A stretch of DNA of 64,000 bases. It comes from Chaetoceros tenuissimus. Its lineage: Eukaryota > Bacillariophyta > Thalassiosirophyceae > Chaetocerotales > Chaetocerotaceae. Below are positions 42,801 to 53,100 of this stretch, piece after piece (position 1 is the first letter of the stretch; every line of letters starts with the position of its first letter). The position numbers and the translations under genes are program-made. The notes under the pieces were generated by a model. It searched no databases. It saw only the letters and a program-made list of their open reading frames with translations, and was not told the DNA's origin. The DNA lies in NCBI GenBank assembly GCA_021927905.1, contig BLLK01000058.1, positions 1-64,000 on the forward strand, written 5' to 3'.

Positions 42801-44976
42801 CAAATCAGGATCTGAGAAGAGCGGATCAATCAAGTCTGGATCTATCAAGTCAGGATCTGACAAGAGCGGATCAATTAAGAGTGAATCTATCAAGTCAGAA
42901 TCAATTAAGAGCGGCAGTGGTTCTCAGAAGTCTGGTGATGAGCCAGTTTCTAGTCCAATTGCATCACCTGTATCTAGTCCTGTTTCAGAACCAGATATCG
43001 ACGAAGGTTCTCCATACGTCCCTCCAAGTGGATCTTGCATGCCAGTGGTAGATCGATTCTGTCTTCAGCGTGGAAATCCAAAGAATACACCTGATGAAGT
43101 AGGCACTGTTGTCTTTGATGTTAATGTCAATGGCGATGGTAGTGGATACAAGTGGCAAATGAAGATTGAGAACTTTGACAATAGTGTGAAGAACATTCTT
43201 AGAGATGTGCAAGAAAATGTCAAGGCTTATGTAGGTACTACAGTTCCTGGAAGCAATGCTGGTAGCTATAATGTGAAGTTCACTGATAGGTTGAAGTATG
43301 TCGAAGGCGGCGACCTTGACGTTGTTGTGGAGGGAGAGTTTGAGTGTGGACAAGAGCTTTACTATGCACTTCATCTAGATGAGAATCAAGGAGAGACTAT
43401 CTGGGCAATGCCATGTTCCGATGGTAGCTCTGCATCTAGCGCATCAACATTTGCTCCTCATGGACAAGGATGGGGTGGTTATTTCCATTACAATACACCA
43501 GGATGTGACGAGGACTGTTCTCAGGAAGCATCATTACCTGCGCCAGTATCTGCGCCTCAGCCAAGTCCAGTAGCTGCACCTGAGCCAAGTCCAGTATCTG
43601 TACCTGAGGATAAGAGTGGTTCAATCAAGTCTGGATCATTGAAGGAAGATAGCATCAAGAGTGGTTCCATCAAGTCTGGATCTATCAAGGAAGAATCCAT
43701 CAAGAGCGGATCAATCAAGGAAGGTAGCATCAAGTCTGGTTCTATCAAGTCTGGATCCATCAAGTCTGGATCTGTGAAGGAAGATAGCATTAAGAGTGAA
43801 TCCATCAAGTCTGGTTCTATCAAGTCTGGATCCATCAAGAGTGGCTCGATCAAGGAAGATAGCATTAAGTCTGGTTCCATCAAGTCTGGATCTATCAAGG
43901 AAGAATCCATCAAGAGCGGTTCAATCAAGAGTGAATCCATCAAGGAAGAATCCATCAAGAGCGGATCAATCAAGGAAGAATCCATCAAGAGCGGATCAAT
44001 CAAGGAAGAATCTATCAAGAGTGGTTCGATCAAGGAAGAATCCATCAAGAGCGGATCAATCAAGAGTGGTTCGATCAATGAAGAATCTATCAAGAGCGGA
44101 TCAATCAAGGAAGAATCCATCAAGAGTGGTTCGATCAAGGAAGAAAGCATCAAGAGTGGATCAATCAAGAGTGGTTCGATCAAGGAAGAATCCATCAAGA
44201 GCGGATCAATCAAGAGTGAATCCATCAAGTCTGGTTCTTTCAAATCAGGATCTGAGAAGAGCGGATCAATCAAGAGTGGCTCGATCAAGTCTGGTTCGAT
44301 CAAGGAAGATAGCATCAAGTCGGGTTCTATCAAGAGTGGTAGTGGTTCTCAGAAGTCTGGTGATGAGCCAGTTTCTAGTCCAGTCGCCTCGCCTGTATCT
44401 AGTCCTGTTTCCAATCCTGTATCTCCAGAACCAGATGTCGACGAAGGTTCTCCATACGTCCCACCTAGCACAGGTGCGACTAGCGGATCTTGCATGCCAG
44501 TGGTAGATCGATTCTGTCTTCAGCGTGGAAATCCAAAGAATACACCTGATGAAGTAGGCACCGTTGTCTTTGATGTTAATGTCAATGGCGATGGTAGTGG
44601 ATACAAGTGGCAAATGAAGATTGAGAACTTTGACAATAGTGTGAAGAACATTCTAAGAGATGTGCAAGAAAATGTCAAGGCTTATGTAGGTACTACAGTT
44701 CCTGGAAGCAATGCTGGTAGCTATAATGTGAAGTTCACTGATAGGTTGAAGTATGTCGAAGGCGGCGACCTTGACGTTGTTGTGGAGGGAGAGTATGAGT
44801 GTGGTCAAGAGCTTTATTATGCACTTCATCTAGATGAGAATCAAGGAGAGACTATCTGGGCAATGCCATGTTCCGATGGTAGCTCTGCATCTAGCGCATC
44901 AACATTTGCTCCTCATGGACAAGGATGGGGTGGTTATTTCCATTACAATACACCAGGATGTGACGAGGACTGTTAG
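24862..44976 (+). CDS. giant secreted modular repeat protein, cell-wall/silica-type candidate
   Basis: Exon 1 (24862-25420) carries a signal peptide (LPSLTALLLYRAVFAASA) and two Cys-rich ShKT-like modules (CDWVKADINRLTDYC ... NCPRTCGSC). A 72-nt phase-1 intron (GTAAGA donor, GACACAG acceptor) joins it to the main exon at 25493. Then follow Gly/Ser/Tyr/Lys repeats, Pro-rich repeats, seven Cys modules of the CTAxxLxxGxCxxC type, two acidic Cys modules, K-E-P-S-A-P repeats with five beta-type domains, long K-S-G-S-X pentads, and six more beta-type domains. Total about 6,600 codons. The frame changes near 37230 and 41560, with paired shifts near 41800-41830, all within near-identical repeats; assembly error or recent decay are both possible. 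The Lys/Ser content recalls silaffins and cingulins. Function in wall or matrix is inference. Confidence 0.75.
25546..26480 (+). repeat. Gly/Ser/Tyr/Lys-rich low-complexity region of the giant protein
   Basis: Codes for runs such as SYSSSSYNTVSYNSS, KSGKSGKSGKSSK and SKGKGKGGDD. The K-S-G-K and Ser-rich clusters resemble silica-precipitating protein segments of diatoms, which carry modified Lys and phosphoserine. Tyr-rich stretches could crosslink (inference). Confidence 0.65.
26538..26769 (+). repeat. 48-nt tandem repeat, five copies
   Basis: Encodes GGYPTNQQPVSWPGAN five times with nearly no change between copies at the DNA level. Confidence 0.8.
27040..28880 (+). repeat. Pro/Val/Gln repeat field with first acidic Cys module
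   Basis: Many copies of the unit QPVTSPVAVKQPTE / VNQPVDQPV. Between the two halves lies an acidic Cys-rich module (27850-28015, CDEDDQCDECEGDCDGDEDC ... PGCSGTGSKGKDICI). The module recurs 1,056 nt downstream at about 28906-29071 almost unchanged, so the repeat field and module were copied together. Confidence 0.75.
29100..29630 (+). repeat. 45-nt tandem repeat, about twelve copies
   Basis: Encodes PSPVAVKDPTGKDPA repeatedly; most copies differ by at most one or two residues (KDL, KEP variants). Confidence 0.8.
29700..31620 (+). repeat. six Cys-rich modules of one family
   Basis: Modules start near 29706, 30460, 30708, 30948, 31170 and 31455; a seventh is at about 35610-35760. Each is about 50 residues with the frame C-[ST]A-x2-L-x2-G-x-C-x2-C-x2-C-L-x2-C-D, a Trp or Leu core, then C-L-x(8)-C-x3-C-x3-C. 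About ten cysteines suggest a disulfide-bonded knot. Modules are joined by Pro/Thr/Ser spacers (SPTSSPT). Confidence 0.75.
32115..36235 (+). repeat. five copies of a beta-type domain, set A
   Basis: Four near-identical copies (about 32115-32610, 33200-33695, 33935-34430, 34730-35225) and one divergent copy (35770-36235). Each is about 160 residues, begins DCAPEFSDKFC, has a core FKWSLKIDNF and a late AMPCG-like motif, and carries about six Cys. Spacers are KEPSAPAPSPSSG repeats. Copies A1-A4 show only a few base differences. Not a domain I recognise. Confidence 0.7.
36310..38940 (+). repeat. K-S-G-S-X pentad arrays with 525-nt higher-order repeat
   Basis: Fifteen-nt units code for KSGS followed by I, D, E or K, so a Lys recurs every five residues over hundreds of residues. 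Short Pro-rich spacers (PSVPSAPTAPTPTVDG) break the array. From about 37390 to 38900 the same 525-nt block repeats about three times (starts near 37401, 37926 and 38451) with very few differences. The frame change near 37230 lies at a spot where a five-base piece of the pentad appears to be missing. Confidence 0.75.
39040..44976 (+). repeat. six near-identical copies of a beta-type domain, set B
   Basis: Copies at about 39043, 40018, 41053, 41998, 43033 and 44485, each about 480-490 nt, separated by K-S-G-S-X pentad spacers. Each starts SCMPVVDRFCLQ, has YKWQMKIENFDNS and IWAMPCSDGSS. Set B aligns with set A (FC start, KW..KI.NF core, AMPC end), so all eleven domains form one family. Spacing of about 0.95-1.45 kb and DNA near-identity indicate recent tandem duplication. 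Confidence 0.75.
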
Positions 44977-45725
44977 CTCTGGTTCCATCAAGTCTGGATC
45001 TATCAAGTCTGGAGATTAAAAACAAGAAAGAGTTATCTTGAACATCATTTGACTAACTAGATTGAAATGTCAAGTTGTAGATATTTTTAGAAATGAGAAT
45101 TGCATACAATAATTTAATACAAATGAAATATACTTAAACCAAGTGAAAGTAGCTTCATATCTATTTGTTCATGTTGTCATAAGAGCATTTATGTTTTTCG
45201 TATTTGTTTTTTGATGACAACTTTCATTAGTAGATCAAAAACAACCTGGAGGAAAATATCAATTTGTTCTTCATTTGCACAATAGCGTTAAATTCCTTTT
45301 TGACATGATGCAATGCTAAATTTTCTCTAGAATAGCGGAACCGAATCGAAGCGTTGTTAGAAGAGAAAACATTTTTTTCTAGGCAATGGTAGTCATGTTG
45401 CAATTAATAGTGCATAAGTGCTATTCGGATTTAACACTATGTTCATGTTCTGTGCTTCATCGTTGTTTCACTGATGCGATCTTCTGCAAAATGGAAACCA
45501 TCGTATTCAATTTCCTACCTATGACTACAGACCTACCTAGGTCCTACGTCCTACCTACATCCTACAAATCATTATTGGTTCGTTGGTATGTAGTCCACAC
45601 AGCCCAAAACATTACAAGTTACAGCATTACCAGTCTCACATCATAGAATAGGATACTTGTGTTGTACCATTTTTAAAGTATTGCATTGTCAGACTTATAT
45701 TTTTAGATCAATCAACCATTCCCAA
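44977..45725. other. intergenic between giant protein and dioxygenase genes
   Basis: About 750 bp. Its first 40 bp still read K-S-G-S-type sequence in another frame (SSGSIKSGSIKSGD), so the giant gene's last exon may once have ended at 45019. No other gene is recognised. AT-rich. Confidence 0.4.
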
Positions 45726-46899
45726 ATGCTATTTTTAAAAATATTCTTTCTGCTTGTTGCTTTTCGCTCTAGTCAAAGAGTCCATGCAATGAGCGAGGAA
45801 GATAGAATGGCAGAGTATCACAAGAGAGGATACAAGTGGCCACTTCCCGAATTAGTTCCAAACACTGAAGGATGGAGACGTATATTCGATAGAAGATTCA
45901 AGCAGTTACAAAGAATCAAAGATTCTAATAGAAAATATAATGGATGGGTTCAGACTATGAGTGCAGCAATCGTATCCAAGAACTTTACTGAAAATGGTAC
46001 GACTATTGAATTATCTTTGTACGAATTACAATGATGAGAACCCTAATTCATTCATTTATTTTTGTTTTAGGATGGGGGCTCACTAGGGCACCAGAAGCTC
46101 TTGTAGAAGAATTAAAGAAGAAGTTGCATGACAACATTGCAACTGCTCCTCATGAAAAGGATGTTGAAGTAATTGAGAATGAGGTACATGCCCCTCCATT
46201 GTTCATAGAAAACGAGGAATTGAATAAAAAGGTTCTCGATACTCTCAAACCTATTCATGAAGAGTGGGCTGGTATTGAACTTACAGGTTCAATTGCATAT
46301 GGACTTCGAGCGTATCAGAATAATACTAGACTTTTGATGCACGTTGATAAATCAAGTACACATGTTATCAGCTGCATCCTACATATTGATCATAGTGAAG
46401 ACTCTGAGCCATGGCCAATTGTAATTGAAGATTTTCAAGGAAACACGAACGAAGTCATTTTGGAAGCAGGAGATATGTTGTTCTATGAATCAAGCAAGTG
46501 TTTTCATGGTCGTCCTCATACTTTTAAGGTTCGTTATACATTTGCGTATTATTGAGTCTTTTTTTTTTTTCGAGAAAAAATCTGACCCGTTGACTTCTAC
46601 AGGGAAGTTGGTATTCTAGCATTTTTGTACACTACTATCCATCTCACGATTGGGATGGTGATAAAAATTTGGAGTCGCATTATGCAGTTCCAGCAAGTTG
46701 GAATGAAATACCGGATCATGACCCAAATGATGGACTGGAAGAGCTTGTAGTTGTTGGGACTAGTCTCAAGGAACCGTCATGTGAGAATGTTTGGTGTGGT
46801 TTACAAAATAGCGTAAAGTGGCAAGGACCAGCAGAAGAAGGAGAAGTAATTACAACAGGCTGGAAACGTCGTGAAAATGATGCGAAAGGGGAGCTTTAA
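45726..46899 (+). CDS. secreted 2-oxoglutarate/Fe(II) dioxygenase (3 exons)
   Basis: Exons 45726-45996, 46071-46528 and 46603-46899 join (phase 1, then phase 0) into about 341 residues. A signal peptide (MLFLKIFFLLVAFRSSQRVHA) starts at the ATG at 45726. The fold core has SIAYGLRAYQNNTRLLMHVDKSSTH, whose HVD (about 180-182) would be the first two Fe ligands, then EAGDMLFYESSKCFHGRPHTFKG, with the distal His in CFHG and a candidate 2-oxoglutarate contact in GRPHTFKG. This is the H-x-D...H arrangement of prolyl-4-hydroxylase-type enzymes. The C-terminal part (PASWNEIP, WCGLQNSVKWQ) is not known to me. It lies next to the giant Pro- and Lys-rich secreted protein. Substrate not known. Confidence 0.8.
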
Positions 46900-47106
46900 T
46901 TTCTATTATAATTTATTTCCACTTCAAGGACTTTATGTTAATATGCACCAACAAATCCTTTAGATTACATCAAAAGCGATGCGAATAGAGATAACTAGAG
47001 ATCCAAAAGCACAACACATCTCTAATACATTGGAAGCCAATCCTTTTAGATACAAATACATAAGACTCAAGTATCGCTCAATATTTTTTGCTAATTAGTT
47101 TTAATT

Positions 47107-50100
47107 TTACAAGCCATTCCATCCTTCTCCAACTTCAACATCATTTGTTACGTAGTCACTCTCCATTGTTGTTACATTGTTGATTGCAAAGAGAAGCTTC
47201 TCTCTCAAGATTTCTTTCTGCTCATACGGGGGTAAGTTCAAAGTGAAAAAGCACGTACTAGCACTTGGTAACGACTGGCCACTGGAACACTTTGAATCCT
47301 TTTGAATCTTGAATGGAGAATCAAAATCTACCTCTTTCATAGGCATTCTGCTTCTAGCCCACACAAATTGAAGGAATAGCTTCCTCTCGTTTGTTGTCAT
47401 CTCGTGAAGAGTTTCCCAGAAAAGCTGAATAGTAACGTCCTTTTCATTGTACCCCTCGTATTCCACAATTTTTTGCAACAAAGATACATCTACTTCATCA
47501 CTACCACAGAAGATATTCCTTAATTCTTCTCCAGAAAATAGTGAAAAAACTTCCAAAGGCAAAACACTGGAAACTCCTTCGACGAATGAGTTCAACATAA
47601 TCTTCTGCTCGACCAAGAGAGGGGAGATAAACATTTCCCTCTGAGTGGTACTGGTATCCATGTTCGTCAGTCGGCGATACTCTAACACATCGATTTCTGC
47701 AAGAGATTTTGACGTGTCCACGATGTCTTCACACAAAACATTCCACACCGTTCCAAGTGGGAGATCCAGTTCAATAGGAATGTTATGCCTGAATGCTGTT
47801 GCAGCCAATTTACCAAGGAAACATAATGAATCTTCAATATCATACATGTGATCATTTCTTTGCACCAAGTAATTCGCGTAATACTCATCCAATTCATTTT
47901 CTCTTGCGCCCACTTGGTTTGAACCAATTAATAATTCATCAATTTCACATCGAGCGAACATGTTCAAGTCCCTATTTTCACCGACATCAAATTCTTTATT
48001 TGGACTGGCTACAAGTATTCCTAAACATAAGTCCCCAACTGTGTTGTTGACATCTCTCATAGCATCAGTAAAAACCTAATAAAAAGTTAGAATTTTTACA
48101 ATTTCAAAAATGGAAATGTAATTTTTTATGCTCACCTCACGATATGGACCTGAGTAATCATTCACACCTTCGCCAATCAGTTTGACCTTGAATGCCCTAG
48201 GTTGTCCACCGTGTCCGCGAGCTATGTAAGATCGCCTCAATGCACTGCCACTCCAGCCTCGCAGTTCTTTCTGAAGCTGTCCAAAGACTGTCATTTCTTT
48301 CTTCACACAATTATTTACAGCTCCATTTGCTTGTTTCATTGCCTTTGCCTTCAACCGATTGATCCGGAGTGTTTTAATATCCCTCGGTAGTTCATATTCA
48401 TCATGGGACCTAAAGAGTAAAAAGTAGAGTGTGAGTCACTGATTTGATGCTATTTTCACCTTGAATTGCAAGTCAAATAAGATATAGATCCAAGCATACA
48501 ATGTCTACGACAAGACTTACATTGATGTTGGGGTTGTAGTCGCTGAAACAATTCCTTTAAAAATGTTGGTCTTCACACTTGAAAACAGGATCCCCTTACG
48601 ATCCCTTGTACGCTTTCCTAAAGACGTTGCATGTACCCACTAGAGAAAAAAAATGTTAGTATTACTTCGCTTGAATTGTATGTAAAATACACAGGATGAA
48701 CTTACATTTTTTGATTGAATTGTAGTTCGTGATTTGCCACAGCACTCCAACGACGCACCAAAGCCAGCGACCCCACCCAAAACTGAGCTATTTTCTTGTG
48801 GTGTATGCATTGAGTAGAAGGGTAAAGCATATTCCGCTCGTTTATTTACTGCACGTAGCAATGCTACTCGAGCCATAATTGCCTTGATTGGTGGATAAAT
48901 TAAACCAGTCAGGGGAACATGTGGACAAGCAGTATTTTCAGTAATTGAAACATTCTTGTCCTCGTCATTCAACAAGTTATAAAGCTTCAATGATTTAAAA
49001 AGAGACTGCGATAACACGTCATATGAACACTCAAGAGCTCCACCTTCTTTTGTTTTGTCAGCGATCGAAGTGACAATTTGTACTAAAGTTGTATCCGATC
49101 CAAGCTGATCCATCCCTGGAAAAAGTCCTAATTGAATAAGCCCTTTAAATTCTTCATAATTATCACAAATCCATTGTTGCTGCTTTCCGATCATCACAGC
49201 TTTACCATAGAGTTGAACCCACTTTGAAGCACACTCTTCTGGTGCTCTCAAAGAATTTGTTGCATCAATGATATCAATCTTCACGAGCATACCTGTTTTT
49301 CTATCAAAAGAAAGACCACCTTTCCTCTTGTAAATAAATCTTCTTAGGATTGGAATTTCAAAGTCATGATGGTCCTTCTTTTTAAGGACAAAAGATCCAT
49401 CTTCTAGATCAGACTCTTCCCAGTACCATGCGCGGCCACCACCTTCACTTAGAGATCCACCTTCACTCTTTTGTGATACAATTCTATACCAAAGGTTTCC
49501 TTGGAACGATCCAAGAATTTCTACTTCCTCAGACAAATCAATATTTCGCAATTCACATTTCTTCATGGAAACACGATCTCCTGGTAAAAGAGGAAATGTC
49601 AAGCCTAAGCGAGCACAGGCTTCGATACATGACTCCACAGATGTATCAATATCCACGGTTAGCTGACTGGTTGGAAGTATGATTGGACCTTGAGCTCTTG
49701 TGGTAAACCTTTTTAATCGCCCTTCTTCCCATCTTTTCAATTCGCTATATGCTTCTTTCATCACCCAATCTGGAAATGAATCATCGCTGGAAATGCTCAT
49801 TTTCCTACACATTAAGGCATGTTCTTCATTTTTGTAATGCTGTATAATTTCGTCAAAAAGTAAAGCATTACGATAAATTGTGTATCCATCAGCTCCATAA
49901 TTTGTAATCCACTTTCGTGTTATTACGACGCAGTCACCAGGACGGCTAAGCCCAACAACAGGAAAGAGTGTCCTTGCTTGAATGCTTCCATTTGCAGGAT
50001 ATCCACCACTTCGTCCATTTTCACCACTTGGAGCATTCAGACCTACTCCACCACTTCCACATCCGTCTGAATTGAATCCAAATGGGGACAGATTTTCAAA

Positions 50101-53100
50101 TGCACATCCAAGATCATTGAGAATGTGTTCTCCATATTTCACTCCGTCGTAGAAGTAAGACAATCTACCAGAGTCGCAATCAAGCAAAACTCCGATGATG
50201 TCTCCCGAGTGATAATGTGATCCATAGACTCTCTCAGAACCTTCATTAAATGTGGCTCTAAAATTAACAAAACCCCATCCATGCCAACGATTGAATTTCG
50301 TCTTGTCTTCGTATGAATGCCTCGAAGAACCTGACTTGATTTTGGTTTTATCTCCAACACCTATGAATATGCTACCAATATCTGCCTTGACAATTTGAAC
50401 TTCCCAATAATGAAGTCCTTTACTGAACCCAGTCGTCATAAAGGCGCACGATTTTCCTTGGGAAGGGCAAGTCAAGCTTGTATTATCTTCAGAAAGTTTA
50501 AGCGAAGAAGATTTCCAATTTGAGTCAAATGTCATTGGAGGCAGCGGTACAGATCTATTGTTGCTGCAGCTTGGGTCAAAGGAGGAACTTCGTACTAGGC
50601 GCATTTCACTAGCTACTCTTATTTTTTCACCATTTGCTCTATTTCTAAGCCTAGATGGAATGAAGCTGCTGCTACCAAGCAGTTCTTCGAAGTCAGTGTT
50701 ATCTAGGGCCTTTTCTTCTGATAATCCATTCCTCATACAAGCATCGATAAAACCATTGGTCTTGCTGAGAACAATACTTGTACCAGAAACATATTCAGGC
50801 TGCCCAAACCTAGGTTCCCAACCATACTCTTTCGCTCCATATAATAGATCATTCTCTTGTATTGTGACAGCACCATCACTATGGAAAATCAAATTCGCGT
50901 TGACTGCAGCACCAAAATCGGGCCATTCTAGAACCGCGGGGCACGAAAACTCCACTTCTCCATCAAATGATTTCCTCATCATCTCTGTCTTTCGTACTCT
51001 TAAAAGAACATTGAAAACTGTCGATTTGCCAAAACCATGTCTCACAGCACATTGCTCTTGTGTTTCTGCATTTGGATATCTCTTTGTTACGCGGGTACAT
51101 TTTTCGTTTACTTCAACATGAACAATATCAAATTTTCCACCGTCGCCCCCAACTCTATATAAGCCCTCATTCCCTGTCAAGTCCCAACGAACACGCCTGG
51201 CAGTTGCAGGTATTCCATTCCATGCTTCAATTCCAATAACTTTTCCAATTGGCAACTTTGGATGTGGGATTTTCCCTTTTGTTTTTGTTTCTCCATCGGG
51301 ACAAACCGCTTTGTCATCGCTATTCTTTGTGTCATTTTCAACGGAATTTTCTCCTTCTCTCTTGGCAAATTCTCTCTTTTTCTTCAAATTTTCATAAATA
51401 TCCTTTCCATCTTCATTTTTCGAAATATCTTCATCCCAATCGGCGCCACGCATTACAACACATCCCTCTGAAAGCACTGGTGGACCTTTACCACTATCCA
51501 TTAATGATCTTACTGGAGATTCTACGGGTGATTCCCAGTCGACCTCAAAATATTCGACTGTTCCTTTCCAGATGTCCCAGCTATTATCACAACAAATCCA
51601 CCCTTCTCTCGCCTCCCAATTTTGAATGTTGTTCCTTTCGTATTCAGTTCTTTCCTCCTCAAAAGTGATTTCTTTAGGAGCACATGCGTCGTTACTCAAA
51701 GAACAACAAACAAGCTCATGAAGTGAAGTGATCCTCTGAATGCTACTATTAAGATCAATTAGAGACTGAAGATAACGAGAGCAAATTGGAAATGCGGCTC
51801 TTTCAGCCCAAAGCCTTCGGACAGTTGTTGTTTTTAAATTCCGCAAAACCTTGGTTAAAGAATTAATTGACGGCACCTTTACATCCCAATCTAAATGACA
51901 GCTGTTCAAAATTGCAGAGAGTGTCATAGAGCTAACCATCCTCCATGGCATGGAACGTGATAGTAAGCCTACACTCCATGCCTCGAACAATTCACTTGCA
52001 ATTCTCTCACGAGTCTCCTGAGAAAATATTTCCTTCGTCATAGGTCCACTAATAATTGCACCCGTAAGGAGTGATATGAATTTAGCGTCAGGTTCTCGAT
52101 TATGAGGGTGGTAATTTTTCGCCTCCTATAAAATAAACAGTGTAAGCTAAAAGTTTATGGTGATGAACGATTTCATAACAGCAAATATACTTACCGAGTC
52201 ATCATCATCTTGATCATCAGCTGTAGCTTGGACATTTCCTAATATTCGCAAAGAATGTCTTATAAAAGCAATTGCAACTTCAACCAATACTTCGCTTGAA
52301 CACAGAGCGGACAAAATACTATCTTTTAAAAATGCTGATGTGGCTAAACCATTTTCACAAAAAGCAATTTCGGCTCCTGCAGCAAGAAAGGAAGATACAA
52401 AGACTCCATTTGTTGTAAGTTGGGCATCAAGCAAAGTCTTCACGGAGTTGAGAAGTTGTGAGTTTTGAGGGGCTACACAACTCACACCCGAGTCCGGCGT
52501 ATTTCCTGAGAGAATGTTTGACAAAGTATCAAATCTTGATGACCTTTCGCTCGTGGATATTGATAGACCAAGAGCTTCTGACGCCATATACATGGCTCCT
52601 GCTTCCCCTACCCAACCTTGGTCCTTCAGGGAGCAGGAAACATCAAGTAAATGAAGGAAATATTTTGCTATCTTCTCATCACTCAAATCAGTATTAGAAA
52701 AACATGTCATTTCAAAGTCCTCTGACAGCGATACCAAATAATGGAGAAGACATTTCCTGGCATACATTACTGAAAGTGCGTCGTTGATTCCTTCAAATTC
52801 ACTTTCTGCAGCAACAAGAATAGAGGAGTACATTGTCTCCAACTCCTTCACTACAAAATCAAGCCTTTCTGATCTTGCTACCGAAATGGTTTCTCGCGGT
52901 ATTTCTTCCCATTTTTTCAGTAAATTTCTTTCAATTGTTTGATCAATTCTGTCACTTGTATTGTAAGCAATTAATTCGTCAACAGAAGGCGTTTTTTTCT
53001 TATTGCGACGGCTAATACCAAGATGCACAGAAGCATCAGCGCCATAGTAACGGTGTTGCCACGCAAAAATTTCGTGTCCATGCTCGGCATTTGAAAGATC

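Noticed and set aside
26974-44333. Long open frames on the opposite strand and in other frames across the giant gene (up to about 550 residues)
   Set aside because: They are by-products of short repeats whose codons avoid stops in several frames. They have no start context, signal or domain of their own.
26520-44976. Regularly spaced repeats resembling a CRISPR array
   Set aside because: Units are multiples of three and encode protein repeats; there are no unique spacers of constant length, and this is a eukaryotic gene.
45386-45646. Frame of 86 residues in the spacer before the dioxygenase
   Set aside because: No signal, domain or homology that I can see, and the DNA is AT-rich intergenic in character.
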